In this document: piece after piece, positions 8,732 through 16,401 of the stretch
Layout of the letters: each line of letters opens with the position of its first letter
How positions within the stretch are numbered: the first letter of the stretch is position 1
Source: Streptomyces sp. Z26
Lineage (GTDB): Bacteria; Actinomycetota; Actinomycetes; Streptomycetales; Streptomycetaceae
DNA length: 64,000 bases
Reading direction: 5' to 3'
Assembly (NCBI RefSeq): GCF_003665095.1
Contig: NZ_RCHV01000002.1
Coordinates: 5,070,501-5,134,500 of the forward strand
Notes under the pieces: model-generated
What the model was told of the DNA's origin: nothing
Database searches by the model: none
What the model saw: the letters and a program-made list of their open reading frames with translations, nothing else
Position numbers and translations under genes: made by a program

Positions 8732-9633
8732 GGATCGACGTCGTCACGATCTTCCCGGAGTACCTGGAACCGCTGAACGTCTCACTCGTCGGCAAGGCGC
8801 GCGCCCGTGGCCAGCTCGACGTGCGCGTGCACGACCTGCGGGAGTGGACGCACGACCGGCACCACACGGTCGACGACACCCCGTACGGCGGCGGCCCCGG
8901 CATGGTGATGAAGCCCGAGCCCTGGGGCGAGGCGCTGGACGCGGTCCTCGCCTCCGGCGCTGCGGCGCCCGACGGCGTCGCGGACGGCGCGGGTGCCGAG
9001 GGCGGGGCCGAAGACGCCGGGCCGGTGCTCGTCGTGCCCACGCCCAGCGGACGCCCGTTCACCCAGCGGCTGGCGGTCGAACTCGCCGCGAAACCCTGGC
9101 TGGTGTTCACCCCCGCCCGTTACGAGGGCATCGACCGCAGGGTCATCGACGAGTACGGCGACCGGCTGGACGTCCGCGAGGTCTCCGTCGGCGACTACGT
9201 GCTGGCGGGTGGCGAGGCCCCCGTCCTCGTCATGGTCGAGGCCGTCGCGCGGCTGCTGCCCGGGGTGCTCGGCAACGCCGAGTCGCACCGCGACGACTCG
9301 TTCGCGCCGGGCGCGATGGACGGCCTGCTGGAGGGCCCCGTCTACACCAAGCCGCCCGAGTGGCGCGGGCGCGGCATCCCCGAGGTGCTGCTGAGCGGTC
9401 ACCACGGCCGTATCGCCCGCTGGCGCCGGGACCAGGCCCTGGCCCGTACGAGCGCCAACCGCCCCGACCTGATCGAGGGCTCCGACCCCGCCGCGCTCGA
9501 CAAGCACGACCGGGCCGCCCTCGCCGCGCTGGGCTGGCAGCCGGTGGACGGCTCCGCCGGACCCGCCGCTTCCGGTGGGAACGCCCCTGGGCAGGGCCGA
9601 TTTGGGCGTAGGGGCGAGCCCGTGGAAGAATAG
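8728..9633 (+). CDS. trmD: tRNA (guanine37-N1)-methyltransferase TrmD
   Basis: TrmD methylates G37 of tRNAs using SAM and prevents +1 frameshifting. The 301-residue protein has the SPOUT trefoil-knot signatures ARYEGIDRRVIDEY and VGDYVLAGGEAP near residues 130-170, and PYGGGPGMVMKPEP near 51-64. It is longer than typical TrmD (~245) because of an Ala/Asp/Gly insert at about residues 74-96 and a 30-residue C-terminal extension. It overlaps rimM by 4 bp and precedes rplS by about 130 bp. Confidence 0.96.
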   Translation: MRIDVVTIFPEYLEPLNVSLVGKARARGQLDVRVHDLREWTHDRHHTVDDTPYGGGPGMVMKPEPWGEALDAVLASGAAAPDGVADGAGAEGGAEDAGPVLVVPTPSGRPFTQRLAVELAAKPWLVFTPARYEGIDRRVIDEYGDRLDVREVSVGDYVLAGGEAPVLVMVEAVARLLPGVLGNAESHRDDSFAPGAMDGLLEGPVYTKPPEWRGRGIPEVLLSGHHGRIARWRRDQALARTSANRPDLIEGSDPAALDKHDRAALAALGWQPVDGSAGPAASGGNAPGQGRFGRRGEPVEE

Positions 9634-9658
9634 GCCGCTGCCTCACGTCCGGCGCGCG

Positions 9659-9673
9659 CCCCTGCCACAGGGG
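9659..9673 (+). terminator. Small hairpin between trmD and rplS
   Basis: A 6-bp stem (CCCCTG with CAGGGG) and 3-nt loop lies 26 bp after the trmD stop, within the rplS leader. It may be a weak terminator or leader structure; nothing else supports it. Confidence 0.3.
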
Positions 9674-9764
9674 GACCGACGCCCGCTCGGAGCGGTGGCC
9701 CCTCATCCAGCAACACGACACTTCCGCTGATGACCTGTGGCATCGGCGAGGAAAGCAGACGGAC

Positions 9765-10115
9765 ATGTCCCACCTTCTCGACGGCGTCGACTCCGCTTCC
9801 CTGCGGGACGACATCCCCCCGTTCCGCCCCGGTGACACGGTCAACGTCCACGTACGCGTGGTCGAGGGCAACCGCTCCCGTGTGCAGCAGTTCAAGGGCG
9901 TCGTCATCCGCCGTCAGGGCTCCGGCATCCGCGAGACCTTCACGGTCCGCAAGGTCAGCTTCAGCGTCGGCGTGGAGCGCACCTTCCCCGTGCACACCCC
10001 GGTGGTCGAGAAGATCGAGGTCGTGACCCGCGGCGACGTCCGCCGTGCCAAGCTCTACTACCTCCGTGACCTGCGCGGCAAGGCCGCGAAGATCAAGGAG
10101 AAGCGCGAGAACTGA
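9765..10115 (+). CDS. rplS: 50S ribosomal protein L19
   Basis: L19 lies at the subunit interface and contributes to inter-subunit bridges. The 116-residue protein has the conserved core FRPGDTVNVHVRVVEG followed by RVQQFKGVVIRRQGSGIRET, and ends with the usual basic tail AKIKEKREN. It starts at ATG after a 130-bp leader. The signal peptidase cluster begins 45 bp downstream. Confidence 0.97.
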   Translation: MSHLLDGVDSASLRDDIPPFRPGDTVNVHVRVVEGNRSRVQQFKGVVIRRQGSGIRETFTVRKVSFSVGVERTFPVHTPVVEKIEVVTRGDVRRAKLYYLRDLRGKAAKIKEKREN

Positions 10116-10160
10116 TCTCCTGTCGGGCGTTCGGGGGCGGCTGGCTAAGCTCTCGGTCCG

Positions 10161-10904
10161 ATGCACAACGACGAAGCGCCGTACGAGTACGACGGCATGG
10201 AGCGCGACCGCTCACCGGTCCCGGAGGAGGGACGGCGACGCCGGTCGCGCTCCCTTCGTTTGGGGGTGCCCGCGGTCGCCGTGCTGGTGGCGCCCTTGCT
10301 GGTCAGCGCTTTCGTGGTGCAGCCTTTTCTGATTCCGAGTTCCTCGATGGAGCCGACCCTGCGGGTGGGCGATCGTGTACTGGTCAACAAACTGGCCTAT
10401 CGTTTCGGCAACCATCCGGAGCGCGGAGACGTTGTCGTCTTTGACGGCACCGGATCGTTCGCAGCCGAGGAGGAGTCGCAGGGGAACCCACTGACCGGCC
10501 TGCTGCACGAGGCCGGTGCCGCGGTGGGCCTGGTGGAACCGTCGGAGACCGACTACGTGAAGCGCGTCATCGGAGTCGGCGGGGACAGCGTGAGGTGCTG
10601 CGACAAGCGGGGGAGGATCGAGGTGAACGGCGTGCCGGTGGAGGAGGACTACCTGCGTCGCGGGGACGAGCCGTCGACCGTGCCGTTCGACATCGCGGTG
10701 CCCGGCGGGCGGCTGTGGGTGATGGGCGACCACCGTTCCGACTCCAGCGACTCCCGCGACCACCTCGGCAGCCCCGGCGGCGGCACCGTCCCGGTGGACC
10801 GGGTGATCGGCCGGGCCGACTGGATCGGCTGGCCCGTGGGCCGCTGGGAATCCGTCCGTTCCTCCGCCGCGGGGGAAGGCGCGGGGACGGTCGGCCATGG
10901 GTAA
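10161..10904 (+). CDS. sipW: Type I signal peptidase, first of four (SipW-like)
   Basis: Type I signal peptidases remove signal peptides from exported proteins at the outer face of the membrane. The 247-residue protein has a single N-terminal membrane helix (about 34-56), the catalytic serine S62 in IPSSSMEPTL, the catalytic lysine K134 in DYVKRVIGVGGD, and the conserved GDHRSDSSDSRDH. It lacks a C-terminal membrane helix. It is the first of four tandem paralogs; its stop overlaps the next start by 8 bp. The sip letter is assigned by position in the known Streptomyces cluster. Confidence 0.93.
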   Translation: MHNDEAPYEYDGMERDRSPVPEEGRRRRSRSLRLGVPAVAVLVAPLLVSAFVVQPFLIPSSSMEPTLRVGDRVLVNKLAYRFGNHPERGDVVVFDGTGSFAAEEESQGNPLTGLLHEAGAAVGLVEPSETDYVKRVIGVGGDSVRCCDKRGRIEVNGVPVEEDYLRRGDEPSTVPFDIAVPGGRLWVMGDHRSDSSDSRDHLGSPGGGTVPVDRVIGRADWIGWPVGRWESVRSSAAGEGAGTVGHG

Positions 10905-12051
10905 CCACGGCCGGTCGTACGGACACCACCGGCGGCCCGAGGGAAGCCCCCCGCCACCGCCGGACGAGGCCCCGGCCACGCCGCTGCGCGGGCCCGGGGA
11001 GGGCCGCGCGGCGCGACGCCGTGCCGCGAAGCGCATCGAGCGGCGCAGGCGCCTGTCGATGACGAAGGAGATACCCATCCTCATCGGGGTGGCGCTCCTC
11101 ATCGCGCTGGTCCTGAAGACGTTCCTGGTGCAGGCGTTCGTGATCCCGTCGGGCTCGATGGAGCAGACGATCCGGATCGGTGACCGGGTGCTCGTGGACA
11201 AGCTCACACCGTGGTTCGGATCGAAACCGGAACGCGGTGACGTGGTCGTCTTCAAGGACCCCGGCGGCTGGCTGGAGAACGAGCAGAACACGACGGTGAA
11301 CGACCCTGTCGGCATCAAGCAGGGCAAGGAGTTCCTCACGTTCATCGGTCTGCTGCCCTCGGACGACGAGCAGGACCTGATCAAGCGCGTGGTCGCGGTC
11401 GGCGGTGACACGGTGAAGTGCTGCGGCAAGGACGGCCGGGTGACGGTGAACGGCGAGCCGCTCGACGAGCCGTACCTCCATCCGGACAACGAGCCGTCCA
11501 AGATGCGCTTCGAGGTGAACGTGCCGATCGGTCGCGTCTTCGTGATGGGCGACCACCGTTCCAACTCCGCCGACTCCCGGTACCACCTGGACGACAAGGG
11601 CCGGGGCACCGTTCCCGAGGACAAGATCGTCGGGCGTGCCGTCGTCATCGCGTGGCCCTTCGACCACTGGCAGGGCCTGGAGGAACGGGAGACGTACGCC
11701 TCCGTGCCGGACGCGAAGGGCGCCCCGACTGCGGCGGAGGGTCTCGGGGACAATCGGATGCTTCAGCTCCCGACTCCTGCGGAACTCCCGCTCGTTATGG
11801 GAGTGGTGGGCTTTTCCCGGTGGTGGGACAGGCAACAGCGCAGTGTGAGGAGTGGGTGTGGGGGACGTGGCGGTGGGCGCGCGGTCCGGTTCGGGCGACA
11901 CGGAAGGGCCGAGGGGGACCGGGGAACAGACGCCGGGCGGTCCGCCCGCGCCGCGCGAGGAGCACGTACCCGGAGGTTCGGCGGGTGGGGCCGGGGAACC
12001 GGGCCGCGCGGACGTGCTGGGCGTGCCGGGCGAGACGGGCAGCGTGACTGA
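10897..12051 (+). CDS. sipX: Type I signal peptidase, second of four (SipX-like), with overlapping C-terminal extension
   Basis: The catalytic domain is complete: membrane helix at about 58-82, S87 in IPSGSMEQT, K163 in DLIKRVVAVGGD, and GDHRSNSADSRYH. A second hydrophobic segment, LPLVMGVVGF, lies near residue 300. After about residue 315 the frame continues for ~65 residues of Arg/Gly-rich sequence that overlaps the start of the next sip gene by about 190 bp. A TGA at 11846, just before the next gene's AGGAG, lies in another frame and is where the protein would be expected to end. The extension may reflect a 1-bp indel upstream or a real overlap. Confidence 0.88.
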   Translation: MGNHGRSYGHHRRPEGSPPPPPDEAPATPLRGPGEGRAARRRAAKRIERRRRLSMTKEIPILIGVALLIALVLKTFLVQAFVIPSGSMEQTIRIGDRVLVDKLTPWFGSKPERGDVVVFKDPGGWLENEQNTTVNDPVGIKQGKEFLTFIGLLPSDDEQDLIKRVVAVGGDTVKCCGKDGRVTVNGEPLDEPYLHPDNEPSKMRFEVNVPIGRVFVMGDHRSNSADSRYHLDDKGRGTVPEDKIVGRAVVIAWPFDHWQGLEERETYASVPDAKGAPTAAEGLGDNRMLQLPTPAELPLVMGVVGFSRWWDRQQRSVRSGCGGRGGGRAVRFGRHGRAEGDRGTDAGRSARAARGARTRRFGGWGRGTGPRGRAGRAGRDGQRD

Positions 12052-12871
12052 GCCCGCGCCGGAGCGGCAGGGGGGACACGCGAAGCCGAAGCAGGCGCGC
12101 TCCTTCTGGAAGGAGCTTCCGCTGCTGATCGGCGTCGCGTTGGTGCTGGCCCTGGTCATCAAGACGTTCCTGCTCCAGGCGTTCTCCATCCCGTCGAACT
12201 CGATGCAGGACACCCTGCAGATCGGCGACCGGGTGCTGGTGGACAAGCTGAGCCCCTGGTGGGGCGCGGAGCCGAAGCGCGGCGAGGTCGTCGTCTTCCA
12301 CGACCCGGGCGGCTGGCTGCCCGAGCAGGACACCGAGCAGAACGTGGTGCAGAGCGCCTTCAGCTTCATCGGCCTGATGCCGTCGGCGGACGAGAAGGAC
12401 CTGATCAAGCGCGTCATCGGGGTCGGCGGCGACACGGTGGAGTGCGAGAAGGGCGGCCCCGTCAAGGTCAACGGGAAGTCCCTGGACGAGCCGTACCTCT
12501 TCCCCGGCAACGCCGCCTGTGACGACAAGCCGTTCGGTCCCGTCGAGGTCCCGGACGGGAAGATGTGGGTGATGGGCGACCACCGCGAGGACTCGCTCGA
12601 CTCCCGCTACCACCAGGAGACCGACGGCGGCATGGTGGACGTCGACAAGGCCGTCGGCCGTGCCATCGTCGTGGCCTGGCCGATCGACCGCATGGGGCCG
12701 CTGCCGGTGCCCGACACGTTCGAGCAGGACGGCTTGGCGGGCGGCGTCGCGAGCGCCACCCCGGCCGCACTCGGCCTCGTGGGCGCGGTCCCGCTGGTCC
12801 TGTGGCGACGTGGGCGCCGTGAGGACGCGGTGACGGGCGAGTCCGCCGGTCAGCAGTCGATCAAGGGCTGA
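11858..12871 (+). CDS. sipY: Type I signal peptidase, third of four (SipY-like)
   Basis: The 337-residue protein has a Gly/Pro-rich cytoplasmic N terminus of ~75 residues, a membrane helix (about 85-110), S115 in IPSNSMQDT, K184 in DLIKRVIGVGGD, and GDHREDSLDSRYH. A second helix near the C terminus (PAALGLVGAVPLVLW) gives the two-helix topology known for several Streptomyces Sip enzymes. GTG at 11858 is chosen because AGGAG at 11848-11852 is well spaced; GTG at 11852 is also in frame. Its N-terminal coding region overlaps the extension of the preceding sip gene. Confidence 0.9.
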   Translation: MGDVAVGARSGSGDTEGPRGTGEQTPGGPPAPREEHVPGGSAGGAGEPGRADVLGVPGETGSVTEPAPERQGGHAKPKQARSFWKELPLLIGVALVLALVIKTFLLQAFSIPSNSMQDTLQIGDRVLVDKLSPWWGAEPKRGEVVVFHDPGGWLPEQDTEQNVVQSAFSFIGLMPSADEKDLIKRVIGVGGDTVECEKGGPVKVNGKSLDEPYLFPGNAACDDKPFGPVEVPDGKMWVMGDHREDSLDSRYHQETDGGMVDVDKAVGRAIVVAWPIDRMGPLPVPDTFEQDGLAGGVASATPAALGLVGAVPLVLWRRGRREDAVTGESAGQQSIKG

Positions 12872-12945
12872 CGGATTCCGTACGCCCCGGTAAGGTGCGC
12901 CCGGACCTTCCCCAGGTTCTTGCGGCGACACCCGGGAGCACACGT

Positions 12946-13683
12946 ATGGGCAAAGCAGGACGTACGGGCGACGGCGTACCGGGCAGCGCACGGGGGAACG
13001 CGCTGTCCGGTCTCGCGGTGGCGCTCGGCTGCGTGCTCTTCCTCGGCGGTTTCGTCTGGGGCGCCATCGCCTACCAGCCCTACACGGTGCCGACCGAGTC
13101 GATGCACCCCACGGTGAAGGCCGGCGACCGCGTACTGGCGGAGCGCATAGACGGCGGTGACGTGCGACGCGGCGACGTCGTCGTCTTCGAGGACTCCCTC
13201 TGGGGCGACCTGCCGATGATGAAGCGGGTCATCGGGGTCGGCGGCGACAAGGTCGTCTGTTGCGACAAGGCGGGCAGGCTCAGCGTGAACGGCCGCCCGG
13301 TCGCGGAGCCGTATCTGCGCGGCGGCGGACCGGCGTCCTCCACGGGCTTCGACGAGACGGTCCCCGACGACGGGCTGTTCCTGCTCGGCGACTACCGGCA
13401 GGGCTCCCAGGACTCCCGCGTACGCCTCCAGGGCGACGACTGGGCCGTCCCGCGTTCGGCGGTGAACGCACGGGTCGACGCGACCGCGTGGCCGGTGGGC
13501 AGCCTCGGCGCGGTGGACCGGCCGGACGCGTTCGCGGACCTGCCCGGCGGGGTGTCCGACCCCGGGCCGCTGCTTCTGCTGCTGGTCGCGATCGTGGCGG
13601 GTGCCGCGCTGATCATGGGCGGTGCGGCGTATGGGCCGATCGTGCGACGCCGGGCGAGGGCTGCACGTGCTCGTCTGGGCTGA
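12946..13683 (+). CDS. sipZ: Type I signal peptidase, fourth of four (SipZ-like)
   Basis: The 245-residue protein has an N-terminal membrane helix (about 20-42), S52 in VPTESMHPT, K93 in MMKRVIGVGGD, and a C-terminal helix (LLLLLVAIVAGAALIMGG). The box usually read GDHR or GDNR is GDYRQGSQDSR here, a conservative variant; the catalytic Ser-Lys pair is intact. The ATG at 12946 follows GGGAG. It is the shortest and most divergent of the four and is separated from the third by 74 bp. Confidence 0.9.
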   Translation: MGKAGRTGDGVPGSARGNALSGLAVALGCVLFLGGFVWGAIAYQPYTVPTESMHPTVKAGDRVLAERIDGGDVRRGDVVVFEDSLWGDLPMMKRVIGVGGDKVVCCDKAGRLSVNGRPVAEPYLRGGGPASSTGFDETVPDDGLFLLGDYRQGSQDSRVRLQGDDWAVPRSAVNARVDATAWPVGSLGAVDRPDAFADLPGGVSDPGPLLLLLVAIVAGAALIMGGAAYGPIVRRRARAARARLG

Positions 13684-13722
13684 CGCACAATGGGGGGACG
13701 CACGGCTGAAGGGGAACATGCC

Positions 13723-14046
13723 ATGAGCGCCGAGGACCTCGAAAAGTACGAGACCGAGATGGAGCTGAAGCTCTATCGCGAGTACCGCGATGTGGTCGGC
13801 CTCTTCAAGTACGTGATCGAGACGGAACGGCGCTTCTATCTCACCAACGACTACGAGATGCAGGTGCACTCGGTCCAGGGTGAGGTCTTCTTCGAGGTGT
13901 CCATGGCTGACGCCTGGGTCTGGGACATGTACCGACCGGCACGCTTCGTCAAGCAGGTGCGGGTACTCACGTTCAAGGACGTGAACGTCGAGGAACTGAA
14001 CAAGAACGAACTCGACCTCCCCGAGGACTCCGGCTTCAAGGGCTGA
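13723..14046 (+). CDS. DUF2469 family protein
   Basis: This 107-residue acidic protein belongs to the DUF2469 family, which is highly conserved in actinobacteria immediately upstream of yraN. The sequence begins MSAEDLEKYETEMELKLYRE and contains FKYVIETERRFYLTNDYE. AAGGGGA precedes the ATG at 13723. No catalytic motif is visible, and the function is unknown. Confidence 0.9.
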   Translation: MSAEDLEKYETEMELKLYREYRDVVGLFKYVIETERRFYLTNDYEMQVHSVQGEVFFEVSMADAWVWDMYRPARFVKQVRVLTFKDVNVEELNKNELDLPEDSGFKG

Positions 14047-14311
14047 GCGGCGACCCGGCGCCCGTACGCGCGCGGCTTTGGGCCGGGCCCGGCGTCGGTG
14101 CCCGACGGGCCGCTTACGACGCGCGCGGCTTCATGCCCCCACGCGGCTCCACGGACTGAACGACGGTGGCCGCCGTACGTCACTGCCGCGTCGCGCCGCT
14201 GACCCTCGCGGGTGACGGACTTCTCCACAACCGGCGAGTTGTCCACCGGAATCGAGCAAGATCATCCGGGTGTCGCCTCCGCCGCCAGAGTCGGTGGCGG
14301 AGGTGGTACCC

Positions 14312-14686
14312 ATGAATGCCCGAGGAGCACTCGGCCGCTACGGCGAGGACCTGGCCGCCCGCAGGCTGCGCGAGACCGGCATGGCCGTTCTGGAACGGAA
14401 CTGGCGCTGTGCCGACGGCGAGGTCGACATCATCGCCAGGGACCGGGACTCGCTGGTGATCTGCGAGGTGAAGACGCGCCGCGCGGGTGTCTACGAACAC
14501 CCGATGGCGGCGCTCACCCCGAACAAGGCCGCCCGGCTGCGCCGGCTGGCGGCGCGCTGGCTGCACGAACGCTGGCTGGCGCGGTACGGCCGCCCGCCCA
14601 CCGGAGGGGTCCGGATCGACCTGGTCGGCGTGGTCCTGCCGGTCCGGGGCGCGCCCCGCGTGGAGCACGTACGGGGGGTGGCGTGA
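14312..14686 (+). CDS. yraN: YraN family (UPF0102) endonuclease-like protein
   Basis: The 124-residue protein has the UPF0102 core of the endonuclease-like fold: GRYGEDLAARRL near residues 7-18, GEVDIIARD near 38-46, and CEVKTRR near 53-59. The D-x7-9-ExK arrangement resembles Holliday-junction-resolvase and restriction-like nucleases. The ATG at 14312 follows GGAGGT. Its TGA overlaps the comM ATG by one base, so yraN, comM and dprA form the usual cluster. Confidence 0.92.
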   Translation: MNARGALGRYGEDLAARRLRETGMAVLERNWRCADGEVDIIARDRDSLVICEVKTRRAGVYEHPMAALTPNKAARLRRLAARWLHERWLARYGRPPTGGVRIDLVGVVLPVRGAPRVEHVRGVA

Positions 14687-15417
14687 TGGCGTTCGCGCGC
14701 ACGTGCTCGGTCGCACTGGTGGGTGTGGAGGGCGTCGTGGTCGAGGTCCAGGCGGATCTCGAACCGGGCGTCGCGGCGTTCACCCTGGTGGGGCTCCCCG
14801 ACAAGAGCCTCGTGGAGAGCCGGGACCGCGTGCGGGCGGCGGTGGTCAACGCGGGCGCGGAGTGGCCGCAGAAGAAGCTCACGGTGGGACTGAGCCCGGC
14901 CTCCGTGCCCAAGAGCGGCAGCGGTTTCGACCTGAGTGTCGCCTGCGCCGTCCTCGCGGCGGCGGAACGCATCGACCCCCGGGCCATCGCCGACCTGATG
15001 ATGATCGGTGAGCTGGGGCTCGACGGACGGGTCCGCCATGTCCGCGGCATCCTGCCCGCCGTGCTGGCGGCGGCGGACGCCGGTTACCGGCAGGTCGTCG
15101 TCCCGGAGCAGGCGGTCGCGGAGGCGTCGCTCGTACCGGACATGGCCGTCCTCGGGGTGCGGAGCCTGCGGCAGCTGATCGCGCTGCTCACCGACGAACC
15201 GGTGCCGGACGAGACCGGGCCGGACGAGGGGAGCGGGGAAGGGCCGGGTGCGCCGGGCCGTCGTGAGGCGGTCCTCGGCGGGTTCCTGGTGCCGGGTTCG
15301 GGGCGCGCCGTGACGGCCGGGGGCGAACGGCACCTGGACCTGGCGGACGTCGCGGGACAGGCCGGGGCGCGCAAGGCGCTGGAGGTGGCGGCGGCGGGTA
15401 TTGGTAACTACGGCTAA
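14686..15417 (+). pseudogene. comM: comM (YifB, Mg-chelatase-like AAA+ protein), 5' fragment interrupted by element 1
   Basis: This is the N-terminal part of ComM, the Mg-chelatase-like AAA+ helicase that promotes branch migration during natural transformation in other bacteria. Residues 1-165 form the Lon-protease-like N domain (VGLPDKSLVESRDRVRAA and GLSPASVPKSGSGFDL). The frame runs to VAGQAGARKALEVAAAG and then leaves the family: five foreign residues and TAA. The Walker A motif, expected a few residues later, is found 5 kb downstream in the matching fragment. The break is the left junction of element 1. Unless the element excises, ComM cannot be made intact. Confidence 0.92.
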
Positions 15418-15450
15418 CGGACGTTGGGGAATACCTCGGATCCGGAGGGA

Positions 15451-16350
15451 TCACCTGCCTCGATACATGTCCTCGTCGGGCTCCCAATCGGAGTAGTACT
15501 CGTCGAGCGTCATGTCGATGGGAACCTCATCAGCAAGACCTCCCAGCTCCTCGTCGCCATCGAGGTCAAGGCCGCAGGCGGAGCAGGTGAAGGCGTAGGG
15601 AGCGAAGTAGACGCCTTCATCAGGAGGCAGGGCGTGGGTCTCCCCAATGAGATCGCCGCGTGACCCGCAAGCGGGGCATAGCGCTTCCTCGACGTGTTCC
15701 CCGTGGTTGGGTGACGGCTGTGGCTGAGTGATCGTGGCCAGCACAGCTTCTCGTTCATGTGGAGCCAAGTGAGCGTAACGCTGCTCGAAGACCGCTTGCG
15801 CTTTGGCAAATTTGCTCGCCAGAGCGATGCGAGCTTCCTCGACATGCTTGGCGATCAGTATCTCGTGAAGTTGCCCGTAGCCGCCCCAGTAGGTTTTCGG
15901 GTCGATCTGTAGCTCTGTGAGTAGGGGGTCAATCACCCGGAGGCATGTCGTGAAGACCGTCTGGACCTCAGCAACGTCGTGGATGCCGAGATGTGCAACA
16001 CCGTTGCGTGCGACGGCGACCGGCAGGAAGGTCTTAGCGTCGATGGGCATCTGCTTCCGCAGGAGCCCGTGCACTCGCGCGTGCGCCTCGACGACGCCGA
16101 TGGTCTTGGCTCGGCTGAGGTCGAGGGAGGCAAGGGTGCCGTGGCCTGTCGCATGAAGCAGTGAGTTGAAGTCCTTGCCCTCGACGATCAACGCTGGGTG
16201 CAGGCTTGCGAGGTATGCCTTGAGTAGGTGCTCTGCCGCGACCCCGGCGTGATGGACCGCGAAGTCGTATGACTCCGACCCCTGAGAGAAGGCAGCCAGC
16301 GCCCCAGACATCCACCGTTGCGACGAGATCTTGAGTTGTTTGGGTTGCAT
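15451..16350 (-). CDS. Predicted HEPN-like RNase with C-terminal zinc ribbon (element 1 cargo)
   Basis: The 299-residue protein has an all-helical N-terminal half ending in ARNGVAHLG: R115-N-x3-H120 is the Rx4-6H motif of HEPN RNases, with the typical polar residue after Arg. An upstream helix, YDFAVHHAGVAAEHLLKAYLA (about 28-48), matches the first HEPN helix. Residues 225-259 contain CPAC and CSAC, a four-cysteine zinc ribbon, followed by a strongly acidic C terminus. No antitoxin-like MNT gene is adjacent. It is 51 bp downstream of the CxxC-rich gene. RNase activity and a defence or toxin role are inference. A protein of the same design is in element 2. Confidence 0.7.
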   Translation of the reverse strand: MQPKQLKISSQRWMSGALAAFSQGSESYDFAVHHAGVAAEHLLKAYLASLHPALIVEGKDFNSLLHATGHGTLASLDLSRAKTIGVVEAHARVHGLLRKQMPIDAKTFLPVAVARNGVAHLGIHDVAEVQTVFTTCLRVIDPLLTELQIDPKTYWGGYGQLHEILIAKHVEEARIALASKFAKAQAVFEQRYAHLAPHEREAVLATITQPQPSPNHGEHVEEALCPACGSRGDLIGETHALPPDEGVYFAPYAFTCSACGLDLDGDEELGGLADEVPIDMTLDEYYSDWEPDEDMYRGR

Positions 16351-16401
16351 GTGCTGGACCCTAGGCCGATTCGGCCATGAGGCGGGTCGACTTTTTCGAC
16401 C

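Noticed and set aside
15451..16350. HEPN-MNT toxin-antitoxin pair
   Set aside because: No MNT-type nucleotidyltransferase gene is adjacent to either HEPN-like gene.
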